Under the pieces are notes generated by a model that ran no database searches, had not been told where the DNA came from, and was given only the letters and a program-made list of their open reading frames with translations. DNA of 64,000 nt from Niveispirillum lacus (GTDB taxonomy: Bacteria > Pseudomonadota > Alphaproteobacteria > Azospirillales > Azospirillaceae). Shown here piece by piece: positions 50,170 to 58,496 of this stretch. Position numbers and translations under genes: made by a program. The stretch's first letter is position 1; each line of letters starts with the position of its first letter. The DNA lies in assembly GCF_002251795.1 (NCBI RefSeq), contig NZ_NOXU01000032.1, positions 124,001 through 188,000 of the forward strand, in the 5' to 3' direction.

Positions 50170-53100
50170 TCAAAACCGCATTCTGCGCTGCTGCTGCGCC
50201 GGAGCCTGTTGCTGCACATGACCGCCGTTGTAATAGCTGCCAGTCCTACCGGCGGCCTGGTCATTTCGATCCGAAGAAGCCGGCTCCGGCAACAGATACA
50301 GGCCCTTCCAGATCATTCCGCCTGCATTGCGGCTTTCATGAAAACCATGATCCTTCAAAGCACCCTTCAGCCGATCTTTCGCCATCGGCTGCGTTCCAGA
50401 GTCCAGGCACCACTTCTTGTATGCGTCGTACAGCCTCGATTGTGCGACCCAGGGCTTATCACTACTCTCATCCCGCTCAACCCGCTCAGCAATGAACTGA
50501 CCAACGCGGTCTTGCTCCCCGCGGTACTCAACCACAGCATCCGTCACGCGTCGCGGCCGGATCAGCCCATGTTTGTGCCAGTCCACAGCCCCCTCAACGA
50601 TCCAAGCCAGAATCCCGTCCATCTCCCCACGCAGATCCATAGCGAGATTCTTGTCCGCCAGCGGCAAATCCTTCATCCGCTGGTCATTTTCTTCACCAGC
50701 GACGCGCCACAGACGCAGGAACCGCAGAACTTCCTGCCGCCTCCAGATGCCCCTGTCGGTACCCGAAATGCGCAGCAAACTATTGCAAAGCAAGAAGATT
50801 TTTCCGTTGAAGCGAAACTCGACGACCTCGTTGCTGTAGCCATACCGGGCGCTCATCTGATCGCCGCCGGTCAACCTTTTCACGAGCCCCTCAGCCATCG
50901 CTTCCCCGCGTTCAGGTTCGCTGGCTAACACGAACCGGGCTGCCCGCAAGGCAAGAATGTCGGCCCGGGGCTTACCGCCGGAGTCAGCGTCAGCCTTTAT
51001 CAGCAGCGCCGGTTCTATCGTCCGGGCGTAGCTACCGAGGATGTCCCTGACTGCCTCGAACAACACCGTTTTCCCGTTCGCGCCTTCGCCCCAAACCGAC
51101 ACAAGCTTCTGTTCTGTCGCAATCCCCCATGCAGCGTAGCCAATCAAAGCTTTGAAATACCGCACATATTCAGGATCAACGGAGCCATCTTCTTCAGCCA
51201 GCACCTCCTCGACGAACCTGGTCCAGCGTGGGCACGACGCCGGCCTGGGCGACCATCCGCAGCTGGTGATTTGGGTAAGTAGCATTGCCGGATCGTGGGG
51301 TGTCAGCGCGCCGGTGCGGAGGTCAACAATGCCGGACCGGGTGTTGAGAAGGTGCGGGTGAGCATCCAAGGCTTTATCGTCCACCTCCAGGTGCGGCCTA
51401 AGGAAAGACACAGCGGAGCGGATGAAAGCAGCGGACTGAGTGTGATCACAGTATTTCGCGTGTTCGGCCCGCTCTTTGTCAGCAAAATCCCGCATTTCTC
51501 CGTCGGACGGGCCGTGAAGATTCCCGGCGACTTTCCTGTATTCAGCGGCCGCCTTGGATGCCTTCGTTGGCCCGTAAACCCCTGCAAGAGCGCACGCTTC
51601 TGCAAAATCCAGCTCAGCCTCGATCTCGAAGGTGAGCTGTTGGGCTTTGGCCATGACTCGTACCTCGTCCGGGTCATGGACCCACGACATGCCGTCCCAT
51701 ACGTACCAGCCAAGGCCGCCGGCATGCAGGATTTCGTGGCGGAAACGGGCGGCCATACGAAGCGCAAAGCCGACCTCAGTCCGAGCGTGTGAGAGGTATC
51801 CTTCAAGGGCCCGGCGGGCAGGTGCGGCGAAGCCGTCGGCCGACAGGGCTGTGTCGACTTTCCTGAAAAGCTCAATGATGGGCTTGTAGATGCGCAGCCG
51901 GGTGCATTCGGCTTCACCGAGCGTTTCCACATGCGCCAAAAAGGCCCGCCTGAGATCGTCATCCAGAAGCAGCTCCTTCCGGGGGCGGTCAACGATCCGG
52001 CGAACAGCGACCTTGGCTGCGTCGACCGCGAATTCCTGCTGTTCCTGCATTTCCATCTTCCGTATATGCCCCTCGCTGCCCACTTCCTGGGTTTCGTCAA
52101 TCAAGCCGCGCAGCGCGTCACCCGCCAGCCGATCGTATTCTTCGTAATCATCCTCGCCGCCGATCGCAGGGCTCTCATCAACGCCGCCAGCCGCAGCAGC
52201 AGCGGCATCCCGCCGGTCCTGCTCTTCCTGAAGCAGCCGGTCCGCCAGAGCCTGCAGCTCTTCAACCAGCTCTTCCGTCACCTGCCGGAACGTCGCGCCG
52301 GCATACAGATCTGGGCCACGGCCAGCACCTTCGCGGGTCAAAAAGTCATCCAGGCCTTTGCCCAGGGCCTCGGGCCAGTCCAGCACCGAAGCGGGGATAT
52401 TGCGCGCCAGTGCTTCTGCGGCCATTGCCGCAACTGCTTGAGCAACGCCAAATTTCCGTTTGAAATCAGCGTCCAGTGCGATGACGAGTTCATTGTAAAA
52501 TGATCCGCCGTCAGCATCTACCAGCTGGCAATCGACGACCTCATCGATTGCCAGGCGCCACGATGACACACCCGGGATGGACAGGGCGTAATCGCCTATG
52601 GACGTAACGAGATCGGCCTTGATCTCACCTTCTGTAACTATCAGCCTGCCGCTTTGACGGGCGGCCGTAACGGCCGGGAAATGGACAGCGGGTACGCTGC
52701 CCGGAAGCCACAGATACTTTTTCCCGCCATCCTCAGTCTCAACGCGCTGGCGCATTCCAACGATGTCGCCCGCGTGATTGCGGACTGGTACGAGCAGTGC
52801 GCCGGCGACCATTTGAAAACGCTGCGAACCGGGTTCAGGCATACCGGGAACTTTTTCGGCGCCCTTGATGTCTCGTATCAGCAGCCCCACGCCGTCCAGC
52901 GCCTTCGCCGTAGCATAGCCAGCCACCTTCATGATCTCTTCGGTCATGCCGGGCCGGGCCAGCAGCGCGCCCCTATGCCCATCGCTCAACGGGCACATAG
53001 AAAGCACTTTTTCATAAACGGCGTCGCAGGTCAGCGCGCTGGCCGCAGGCTTCCTGGCGCGGGCCTCGGCTTTCGCGTCCCGCGCTGCCAGCCGCCGCCG

Positions 53101-53343
53101 CGCTGTGGGCACCCAACCGTCGCGCCGTTCGTACCCACGGGCTTCATGCCATGAGATCTCGCGACCTTCTGGAGAATAATGGAATTCGTCGTGCGCATGT
53201 CCGCAGGTCCAGCGTATCGCGCCAGTCGTGACGTGCGTTTGATAGCAGCAAGGCCAATCCTTCGCGCCACAAGCCCAACAAGGGTTTTTCCGATTTGCCC
53301 GTGTCGCCGACGTTATGTCGGACCACACTCTACCTTCTGCCAT
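50170..53343 (-). CDS. P4/D5-type primase-helicase
   Basis: 1057 aa. N-terminal zinc finger (CWACGAKDWPCC ... RWTCGHAH), a toprim-like primase region (GRLIVTEGEIKADLVTSIG, VIALDAD), a helical middle, then D5_N and an SF3 helicase: Walker A VWGEGANGKTVLFEAV near residue 752, ADILALRAARFVLASEPERGE, FNGKIFLLCNSLLRISGTDRGIWRRQEVLRF. The C terminus includes a winged-helix-like PWVAQSRLYDAYKKWCLDSG. TAGGA precedes ATG 53343. It primes and unwinds DNA at the phage origin. The family includes P4 alpha, which binds iterons directly. Confidence 0.93.
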   Translation of the reverse strand: MAEGRVWSDITSATRANRKNPCWACGAKDWPCCYQTHVTTGAIRWTCGHAHDEFHYSPEGREISWHEARGYERRDGWVPTARRRLAARDAKAEARARKPAASALTCDAVYEKVLSMCPLSDGHRGALLARPGMTEEIMKVAGYATAKALDGVGLLIRDIKGAEKVPGMPEPGSQRFQMVAGALLVPVRNHAGDIVGMRQRVETEDGGKKYLWLPGSVPAVHFPAVTAARQSGRLIVTEGEIKADLVTSIGDYALSIPGVSSWRLAIDEVVDCQLVDADGGSFYNELVIALDADFKRKFGVAQAVAAMAAEALARNIPASVLDWPEALGKGLDDFLTREGAGRGPDLYAGATFRQVTEELVEELQALADRLLQEEQDRRDAAAAAAGGVDESPAIGGEDDYEEYDRLAGDALRGLIDETQEVGSEGHIRKMEMQEQQEFAVDAAKVAVRRIVDRPRKELLLDDDLRRAFLAHVETLGEAECTRLRIYKPIIELFRKVDTALSADGFAAPARRALEGYLSHARTEVGFALRMAARFRHEILHAGGLGWYVWDGMSWVHDPDEVRVMAKAQQLTFEIEAELDFAEACALAGVYGPTKASKAAAEYRKVAGNLHGPSDGEMRDFADKERAEHAKYCDHTQSAAFIRSAVSFLRPHLEVDDKALDAHPHLLNTRSGIVDLRTGALTPHDPAMLLTQITSCGWSPRPASCPRWTRFVEEVLAEEDGSVDPEYVRYFKALIGYAAWGIATEQKLVSVWGEGANGKTVLFEAVRDILGSYARTIEPALLIKADADSGGKPRADILALRAARFVLASEPERGEAMAEGLVKRLTGGDQMSARYGYSNEVVEFRFNGKIFLLCNSLLRISGTDRGIWRRQEVLRFLRLWRVAGEENDQRMKDLPLADKNLAMDLRGEMDGILAWIVEGAVDWHKHGLIRPRRVTDAVVEYRGEQDRVGQFIAERVERDESSDKPWVAQSRLYDAYKKWCLDSGTQPMAKDRLKGALKDHGFHESRNAGGMIWKGLYLLPEPASSDRNDQAAGRTGSYYNGGHVQQQAPAQQQRRMRF

Positions 53344-53427
53344 TTTTCCTACTCCTGTTTGCCTATTTTCCTAAAACCGCCTTGTTTGGCGAGATGTTTG
53401 ATGATGGCGTTCGGTGTTTTCTACACC

Positions 53428-53847
53428 TTAGGCAGCCAAAAACGCCTTTTTCGTGGCCGCTTTACCCTGCCGGTCGCCGAAGGCGGCCAGGTTTTCCCCG
53501 ATCAGCCGCCAGCCAGACCTTTCCGGCTTCGCCTTGTCCGCCTCGGCTGCGATTCTGATCCTTGTCTTAATGCATGCTGGGATAGCCTCGATCCCGGCAT
53601 AGTCGCACAAGTCCTGAATCTCATTGCAACGGGCTGGGTCCAGAATCATGGCCCTGGCTTCCAGCGTCACCGCCGCACGGTCTCTGGCGTCTTCATAGCG
53701 CTCATCGTCTGCCACCATTCCCGAAGGGAGGGGCCGGCAGGCATCGGATATGACTTGCTCGACAACGGCCCCCCAAAGGCGCCGGTAAGCCGCATCAGAT
53801 ATCGGTTGCGGCTGGCTTCCTATCACGGGTTCCGTCGTCGGGCGCAT
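53428..53847 (-). CDS. Early protein, 139 aa
   Basis: AGGAG lies 8 bp before ATG 53847 (MRPTTEPVIGSQPQPISDAAYRRLWGAVVEQVISDACRPLP). Helical, with CNEIQDLCDYAGIEAIPACIKTRIRIAAEADKAKPERSGWRLIGENLAAFGDRQGKAA at the end (excerpt). First gene left of the repressor and divergent from it, a typical cro/cII position, but no clear HTH is seen. Confidence 0.55.
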   Translation of the reverse strand: MRPTTEPVIGSQPQPISDAAYRRLWGAVVEQVISDACRPLPSGMVADDERYEDARDRAAVTLEARAMILDPARCNEIQDLCDYAGIEAIPACIKTRIRIAAEADKAKPERSGWRLIGENLAAFGDRQGKAATKKAFLAA

Positions 53848-53933
53848 ATTCGTATCTCCTAGCTGGCTCTGGGACTGGCTTCCTCCCTGGCTCCAACCTA
53901 TAGCTCCAAAATCGCCTGTTGAAAAGCATTTTG

Positions 53934-53947
53934 TTGTCGACCGACAA
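53934..53947. promoter_or_regulatory. Repressor operator candidate TTGTCG-AC-CGACAA
   Basis: A 6+6 dyad with 2 bp spacer in the divergent region between the 139-aa gene and the repressor. TATGCTATAC about 6-15 bp downstream is a -10-like box for the plus strand; on the minus strand TTGTCGG with TTTCAA at 17 bp could serve the 139-aa gene. Confidence 0.55.
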
Positions 53948-54040
53948 ATCGGCATATGCTATACCTAAAATGCAGAAACACGGACCGCCACCGACCATCC
54001 CCAGGGCGGCCCTTATATAGAGTGTGGAGAGCCAGCCCAG

Positions 54041-54484
54041 ATGACCAAGTCCAGCGCAGTCCTTCCGCCGCCGACCCTTGCCGGCCCCAGCCTCCTCGAC
54101 ATTGGCGCGCCCGCCGAAGCTGTGAAGGCCGATTTCGCGCGTCGGTTGCAGCATGCGCTGAACGCGAAGGGCTGGAATCAGAGCGATTTGGCCCGTGCGG
54201 CTGATATCGGACGGGACAGCGTTTCGGTCTACCTGCGCGCAAAGAGCCTGCCGGGACCCAAGCATTTGACCAGCATCGCTGCGGCTTTGGGCGTCGAACC
54301 GGACGATTTGTTGCCGGGCGCATCGGATGCGGCAACGGCGCGGACTGGCGTCGCTGCCATGGAAGTGATGCAAACCGCCGCTGCCGGCCGGGTCTGGCTG
54401 AAAATCAACCGTAGCGTGTCCATGCGCCAGTTGGGAAAGATAATAGAGATCCTAGATAGTGAGCCCGCCGGCGACGATAGCTGA
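54041..54484 (+). CDS. CI-like repressor, HTH without peptidase domain
   Basis: 147 aa. An XRE-type HTH is visible: FARRLQHALNAKGWNQSDLARAADIGRDSVSVYLRAKSLPGPKHLTSIAAALGVEPDDLLPG (excerpt), near residues 30-95. The C-terminal 50 residues are helical (VWLKINRSVSMRQLGKIIEIL) and probably dimerise the protein. There is no LexA-type Ser-Lys peptidase, so RecA-stimulated self-cleavage is not expected; induction may use an antirepressor. Divergent from the early genes. Confidence 0.85.
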   Translation: MTKSSAVLPPPTLAGPSLLDIGAPAEAVKADFARRLQHALNAKGWNQSDLARAADIGRDSVSVYLRAKSLPGPKHLTSIAAALGVEPDDLLPGASDAATARTGVAAMEVMQTAAAGRVWLKINRSVSMRQLGKIIEILDSEPAGDDS

Positions 54485-54549
54485 AATCGGCAGTCGTCCC
54501 CGTGGGAGCAGTGGATCGGATCTCATCACGCTCCAGGTGATCCTGCGTC

Positions 54550-54870
54550 ATGACCATGCTTTTGACTCTTGAAGAAGCAGCCGTCCGTCTTCGACCGGAC
54601 GGTCTGATCTCAGCTCGGAGCTTGCGCTCCGAAATCTCAGCCGGCCGCCTTCAGCCGACACGGATCGCGGGCCGTATTTTCGTGGCTGAGTCCGATTTGG
54701 ACGAGTTCATCCAAGCCGCCAGACAGTCCGCTCTGGTGCCTAAAGGGCGTGCTCACGCCGACGCAATCGCTACGAAGCAACCCCGTGCCCGCCGCACCGG
54801 GGCCGCTCCCATTTCGTCCTCCGCTCATCTCACCGCCGTAGCCGATAGGCTGACGCGCCGTCGGGGTTGA
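54550..54870 (+). CDS. Excisionase-like MerR/HTH_17 protein
   Basis: 106 aa. TLEEAAVRLRPDGLISARSLRSEISAGRLQPTRIAGRIFVAESDLDEFIQAAR has the HTH_17 form of excisionases and recombination directionality factors. A basic tail follows. It lies 65 bp after the repressor and 37 bp before the integrase on the same strand. Starts at 54550 or the in-frame ATG at 54556. Confidence 0.75.
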   Translation: MTMLLTLEEAAVRLRPDGLISARSLRSEISAGRLQPTRIAGRIFVAESDLDEFIQAARQSALVPKGRAHADAIATKQPRARRTGAAPISSSAHLTAVADRLTRRRG

Positions 54871-54907
54871 CCGGAACTCTCTCTACAATACATAGGGTCT
54901 GCTCCAC

Positions 54908-56089
54908 ATGGCCAAGGCCAAGCCGAAGACGGCGACAACCGGTGCGTCCAGCCCCCATCTCGTTCCTGTGCTGTCACCAGGTTCGGTTACCTGGCGCTGG
55001 TCCATTCGTTGGCGAGAGGATGGTCGTAAGCGGGAAAAGGCAACCGGCCTGCCGGTCGAGGACCGGGCAGGTGCAGAGCGGCTGTTAGGTGAATTTCTGG
55101 TAGAGTGGTCTGCGCGACAGAGCGCTGCGCCGGGCGCTGCTCTGCGGCCGGACCGTATTACCTGCGGACAGGCAATGACGATTTACGCCCATGAGCACGT
55201 CCCAGGCACCGCAGCGCCCGAACGGATCGGTTGGGCACTCAAGGCCCTGGCAGAATTCTGGGGCGACGTTCCTGTTTCTGAGGTACGTGGCGAAACATGC
55301 AGGCGCTACGTCGCCAGCCGCACAATGGAAAGGCGCATTCCAGACACAGACCCGGCGGAATACCGAACGGTTCCCATTGCTCCGGCGACAGTGCGTCGGG
55401 AACTTGGCGTTCTTGCCGCTGCCCTCAACTACTGCGCAAAAGAGGGGCACATTACTGCGGCGCCAAGGGTGTGGTTGCCGGAAGCGCCACCGCCCAAGGA
55501 AACTTATCTGTCGCGGCAGGAGGTTGCTGGACTGGTCAAGGCCGCTCGAAGGGACAGGCGGACCCGATGGCACCTACCACTGTTTGTGCTGGTGGGCTAT
55601 TACACGGGCAGGCGCAAGGATGCGATCTTGTCGCTTCGGTGGGAACCGAACGCGGAGGGAGGACATGTCGACCTGGATAAGGGCGTCATTGACTTCCGGC
55701 CGGTCGGGCGGGCCGAAACTGCCAAACGCCGAGGACGGCTTCAGGTTCCGGCCAGGCTCTTGCGCTTCCTGCGGTACGCTCGGCAGCGAACCGAGAAGTT
55801 CGTCTTCGAATATGGAGCAGACGGGAAAGAGCCGCGTCGAATCAAAGATGTGAAGCGCAGCTTTGCCAGCGCGGCAGCTGCTGCTGGCCTGGATCCGACG
55901 AAGGTCACTCCCCACGTCCTGCGCCACACTTGCTTGAGTTACCTGGCCAACGCTGGGGTGCCCCTATTCAGGGCTGCCGCCTGGGTCGATCTGACACTGG
56001 ATACCGCAGAGAAGGTCTACGCTCACCACGACGGGCGCCATGACGATATCAGGGACCTGCTGGACCGCGGCGGTCGTGCAGGGCGCTGA
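54908..56089 (+). CDS. int: Tyrosine integrase
   Basis: 393 aa. N-terminal arm-binding region (SPGSVTWRWSIRWREDGRKREKATGLPVED) and SAM-like core domain lead to a catalytic domain with Arg in YYTGRRKDAILSLRW (about residue 235), HVLRHT (about 336-341) and Tyr in KVYAHHD (about 370). The gene points at the tRNA and ends 142 bp from it. Three CAGTGAT-family repeats lie between its end and attR. It mediates integration at the anticodon arm of tRNA-Arg. Confidence 0.93.
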   Translation: MAKAKPKTATTGASSPHLVPVLSPGSVTWRWSIRWREDGRKREKATGLPVEDRAGAERLLGEFLVEWSARQSAAPGAALRPDRITCGQAMTIYAHEHVPGTAAPERIGWALKALAEFWGDVPVSEVRGETCRRYVASRTMERRIPDTDPAEYRTVPIAPATVRRELGVLAAALNYCAKEGHITAAPRVWLPEAPPPKETYLSRQEVAGLVKAARRDRRTRWHLPLFVLVGYYTGRRKDAILSLRWEPNAEGGHVDLDKGVIDFRPVGRAETAKRRGRLQVPARLLRFLRYARQRTEKFVFEYGADGKEPRRIKDVKRSFASAAAAAGLDPTKVTPHVLRHTCLSYLANAGVPLFRAAAWVDLTLDTAEKVYAHHDGRHDDIRDLLDRGGRAGR

Positions 56090-56157
56090 CACCTGATTCA
56101 CCGCCGACGATCCCGCCTGACCGACCACCACCACGGCCACGGTCGGGACCATGGCGT

Positions 56158-56192
56158 CAGTGATGCGGTCAGTGATTTGACTTCAATCACTG
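56158..56192. other. Candidate arm-type sites, right
   Basis: CAGTGAT at 56158-56164 and 56170-56176, and inverted ATCACTG at 56186-56192, mirroring the left set near 8623-8681. Confidence 0.55.
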
Positions 56193-56231
56193 CCGTAACA
56201 TGGCTAAGTTATTGATTTCATTGAGAGAAAA

Positions 56232-56308
<77 letters not shown>

Positions 56309-56427
56309 ATGCCGGCATTGGGGGAAAACCCCAAGCGGCGCGGACCATAGCGCATCGGTCCGGCCGGTGCAAATGCTTCTTACATAAAATGTGATTGTAC
56401 AATATCACGTTGGAATCGATAGGTTTT

Positions 56428-56631
56428 TTAACCAAGCATCGCCCGCAGCGCCTGACGCGACAGGTCTTTCAGGGCGTCACGCATGCGTTGAAGCTCGTCG
56501 GCGGCGGCTTCGTAATCCTGGATCAGGCCGCCCACAAGGGTCGCGGGGTCGTCCGCTTCATCGGGGTAACGATCACGGGCACGGGCGGCGCGACGGCGCA
56601 GACGTTCAACAATATCTTCTTCTGCCGGCAT
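56428..56631 (-). CDS. Small coiled-coil host protein, 67 aa
   Basis: MPAEEDIVERLRRRAARARDRYPDEADDPATLVGGLIQDYEAAADELQRMRDALKDLSRQAL (excerpt): charged and helical throughout. AAGGAAGG precedes ATG 56631. First host gene right of the tRNA, convergent with nothing. Short proteins of this form occur in alphaproteobacteria; function unknown. Confidence 0.6.
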   Translation of the reverse strand: MPAEEDIVERLRRRAARARDRYPDEADDPATLVGGLIQDYEAAADELQRMRDALKDLSRQALRAMLG

Positions 56632-56901
56632 ATCGGCCTTCCTTCTACAGGGCCTGAGACCAGGGTCCGCACTATCTGAGCCTGGCCCCCGCGCCGACTG
56701 ACGCGGCGGCGCGCGCATAACGTCCTTAAAACATGCCCTCCCCTGCCGCGTCATCCCTTTCCTGCATTGCGTATCACGACCGCAGAAGCCTATCCGGATG
56801 GGGTATGGCACTTGCACTACACGTCAGGGGTTGATTTTAGGAACGCTCATGCCCTATTCAGAGTTTGGGGCGTTCATCTAGATTACGGTACGAGGTTTCC
56901 A

Positions 56902-57297
56902 ATGTTTTCCATGATCCGTGTGTCAGCGGGCCTCGGCGCGCTGGCCTGGATATGGGCGTTCGCCCCGCTGTCGGTTGCCCAAGCCGCCACCGAGTCCGCA
57001 CATGAACAATGCATCGCCCCTGCGGGCTATTGCGATTTCACACCAGGTCGGGAAGGCGTACACCGTATCCAACTGCGTCTTCCTGCCGCGCAAGCTGAAA
57101 AGCTGGGCGAATTGTCAATAAGCGGCCAGCAATGCCCGCTGACCCGCGGCAAGGCGGAAGACGGCGCCGTCAGCCTTTCTTGCTTTGCCTATTTGTCGGG
57201 CGGCATGAGCTACCGTGTCAAAGTGCCCGCCGAGACGGCGGTGACCATTACCAGAGCCGACCCAGGAAACGGGGAACCGGTGACCCTTATCCCTTGA
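56902..57297 (+). CDS. Secreted protein, 131 aa
   Basis: Signal peptide MFSMIRVSAGLGALAWIWAFAPLSVAQA with cleavage before ATES. The mature part is small, with four cysteines (EQCIAPAGYCDF, GQQCPLT, LSCFAY) that could form two disulphides. GAGG lies 6 bp before the ATG. Its end overlaps the end of the convergent gmd gene by 11 bp. Periplasmic; function not recognised. Confidence 0.6.
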   Translation: MFSMIRVSAGLGALAWIWAFAPLSVAQAATESAHEQCIAPAGYCDFTPGREGVHRIQLRLPAAQAEKLGELSISGQQCPLTRGKAEDGAVSLSCFAYLSGGMSYRVKVPAETAVTITRADPGNGEPVTLIP

Positions 57298-58357
57298 TAC
57301 TGGCGCTGGCCGCGGCCTGCCGGGCCTTTTCCGCCGCCACCATCATGGCGACAAGGGCCGGCAGATCGACCGTGGGGGACCAGCCCAGCCGTTCGCGCGC
57401 GAGGCCACTGTCCCCCCGGAGTTCCCCCACCTCCGCCGGGCGGAAGAGGGCCGCATCGACCGTGACGCAGGTGCGGCCACTGTCCAGATCAATGGCCGTC
57501 TCCGCCGTTCCTTTTCCCCGCCATTCCAGACGCAGGCCCAGAGTCTGCGCCGTCAAGCCGACAAAATCGCGTACACTCCATGTACATCCGCTGGCCAGCA
57601 CATAATCGTCTGGCGCGCCGGCCTGCAGCATTGACCACATGCCCCGGACATAATCACCGGCATAGCCCCAGTCGCGGCGAGCATCCAGGCGCCCCAGCGT
57701 GATTGGGGCATCTTCTGCTCCACCCTGCCAACGCACCAGACGCCGGACAATCTTGGCCGTCACAAATTCCGGTCCACGCAGGGGCGATTCATGGTTGAAC
57801 AGGATGCCGTTGACACAGAACAGGCCGTAAGCAAGGCGATACAGGGTGGTCATCTGGTGGGCAGCCACCTTGGCGACTGCATAAGGGCTGCGCGGCCGGA
57901 ACAGGGTGGTTTCCCGTTGCGGCACCTCCGGCGCGTCCCCGAACATCTCTGATGTGGATGCATGGTAAAAGCGGGCTTCCGGATGCCGGGTCCGGATAAC
58001 CTCCAGCAGGTTGGTGGTGGAGACCGCGTTGCTGGCAAAGGTTTCTGCCGGCACGTGGAATGAGGAATGGACCGAACTATGGGCCGCCAGATGGTAGATC
58101 TCGTCTGGTGCATGGTCGTCCAGCAGCCAGGAAACGGCACGGGCATCAGTCAGATCGACGGTCACGCTGGTCACCCGACCCGTCAACCCCATCTCCGCCA
58201 ATCGCCAAGCCGCGCTGATCGGGGTGCCGCCGGGACGCAACGTGCCGGTCACGCGATACCCCTTATCCAGCAGCAAGGCAGCCAGATAGGCCCCATCCTG
58301 GCTGGTAATGCCGGTAATCAGCGCCCGCCGGCCCCCTGTTCCGCTATGCCCACTCAT
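57287..58357 (-). CDS. gmd: GDP-mannose 4,6-dehydratase-like SDR
   Basis: 356 aa. Converts GDP-mannose to GDP-4-keto-6-deoxymannose, precursor of GDP-fucose, rhamnose or perosamine, in the cytoplasm. ALITGITSQDGAYLAALLLDKGY is the NAD(P)-binding start typical of GMD; DEIYHLAAHSSV, HASTSEMFG and the catalytic YAVAKVAAH (YxxxK) follow; NHESPLRGPEFVTAKI is also conserved. Starts at 58357. Adjacent fucosyltransferase-like and TPR-GT genes fit a glycan pathway. Confidence 0.88.
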   Translation of the reverse strand: MSGHSGTGGRRALITGITSQDGAYLAALLLDKGYRVTGTLRPGGTPISAAWRLAEMGLTGRVTSVTVDLTDARAVSWLLDDHAPDEIYHLAAHSSVHSSFHVPAETFASNAVSTTNLLEVIRTRHPEARFYHASTSEMFGDAPEVPQRETTLFRPRSPYAVAKVAAHQMTTLYRLAYGLFCVNGILFNHESPLRGPEFVTAKIVRRLVRWQGGAEDAPITLGRLDARRDWGYAGDYVRGMWSMLQAGAPDDYVLASGCTWSVRDFVGLTAQTLGLRLEWRGKGTAETAIDLDSGRTCVTVDAALFRPAEVGELRGDSGLARERLGWSPTVDLPALVAMMVAAEKARQAAASASIKG

Positions 58358-58496
58358 ACGCCAATTCCGACAATTGCGATGGCATCGGCAGTGCCGATGC
58401 GGATAATGACTATCTATAGAGTGTTCGGCACCGGTTTGGTTCGGGAATATCGGTGCCAATGGTGGTCTTTCCCGATGTTTCATTCGGAACTGGTCT

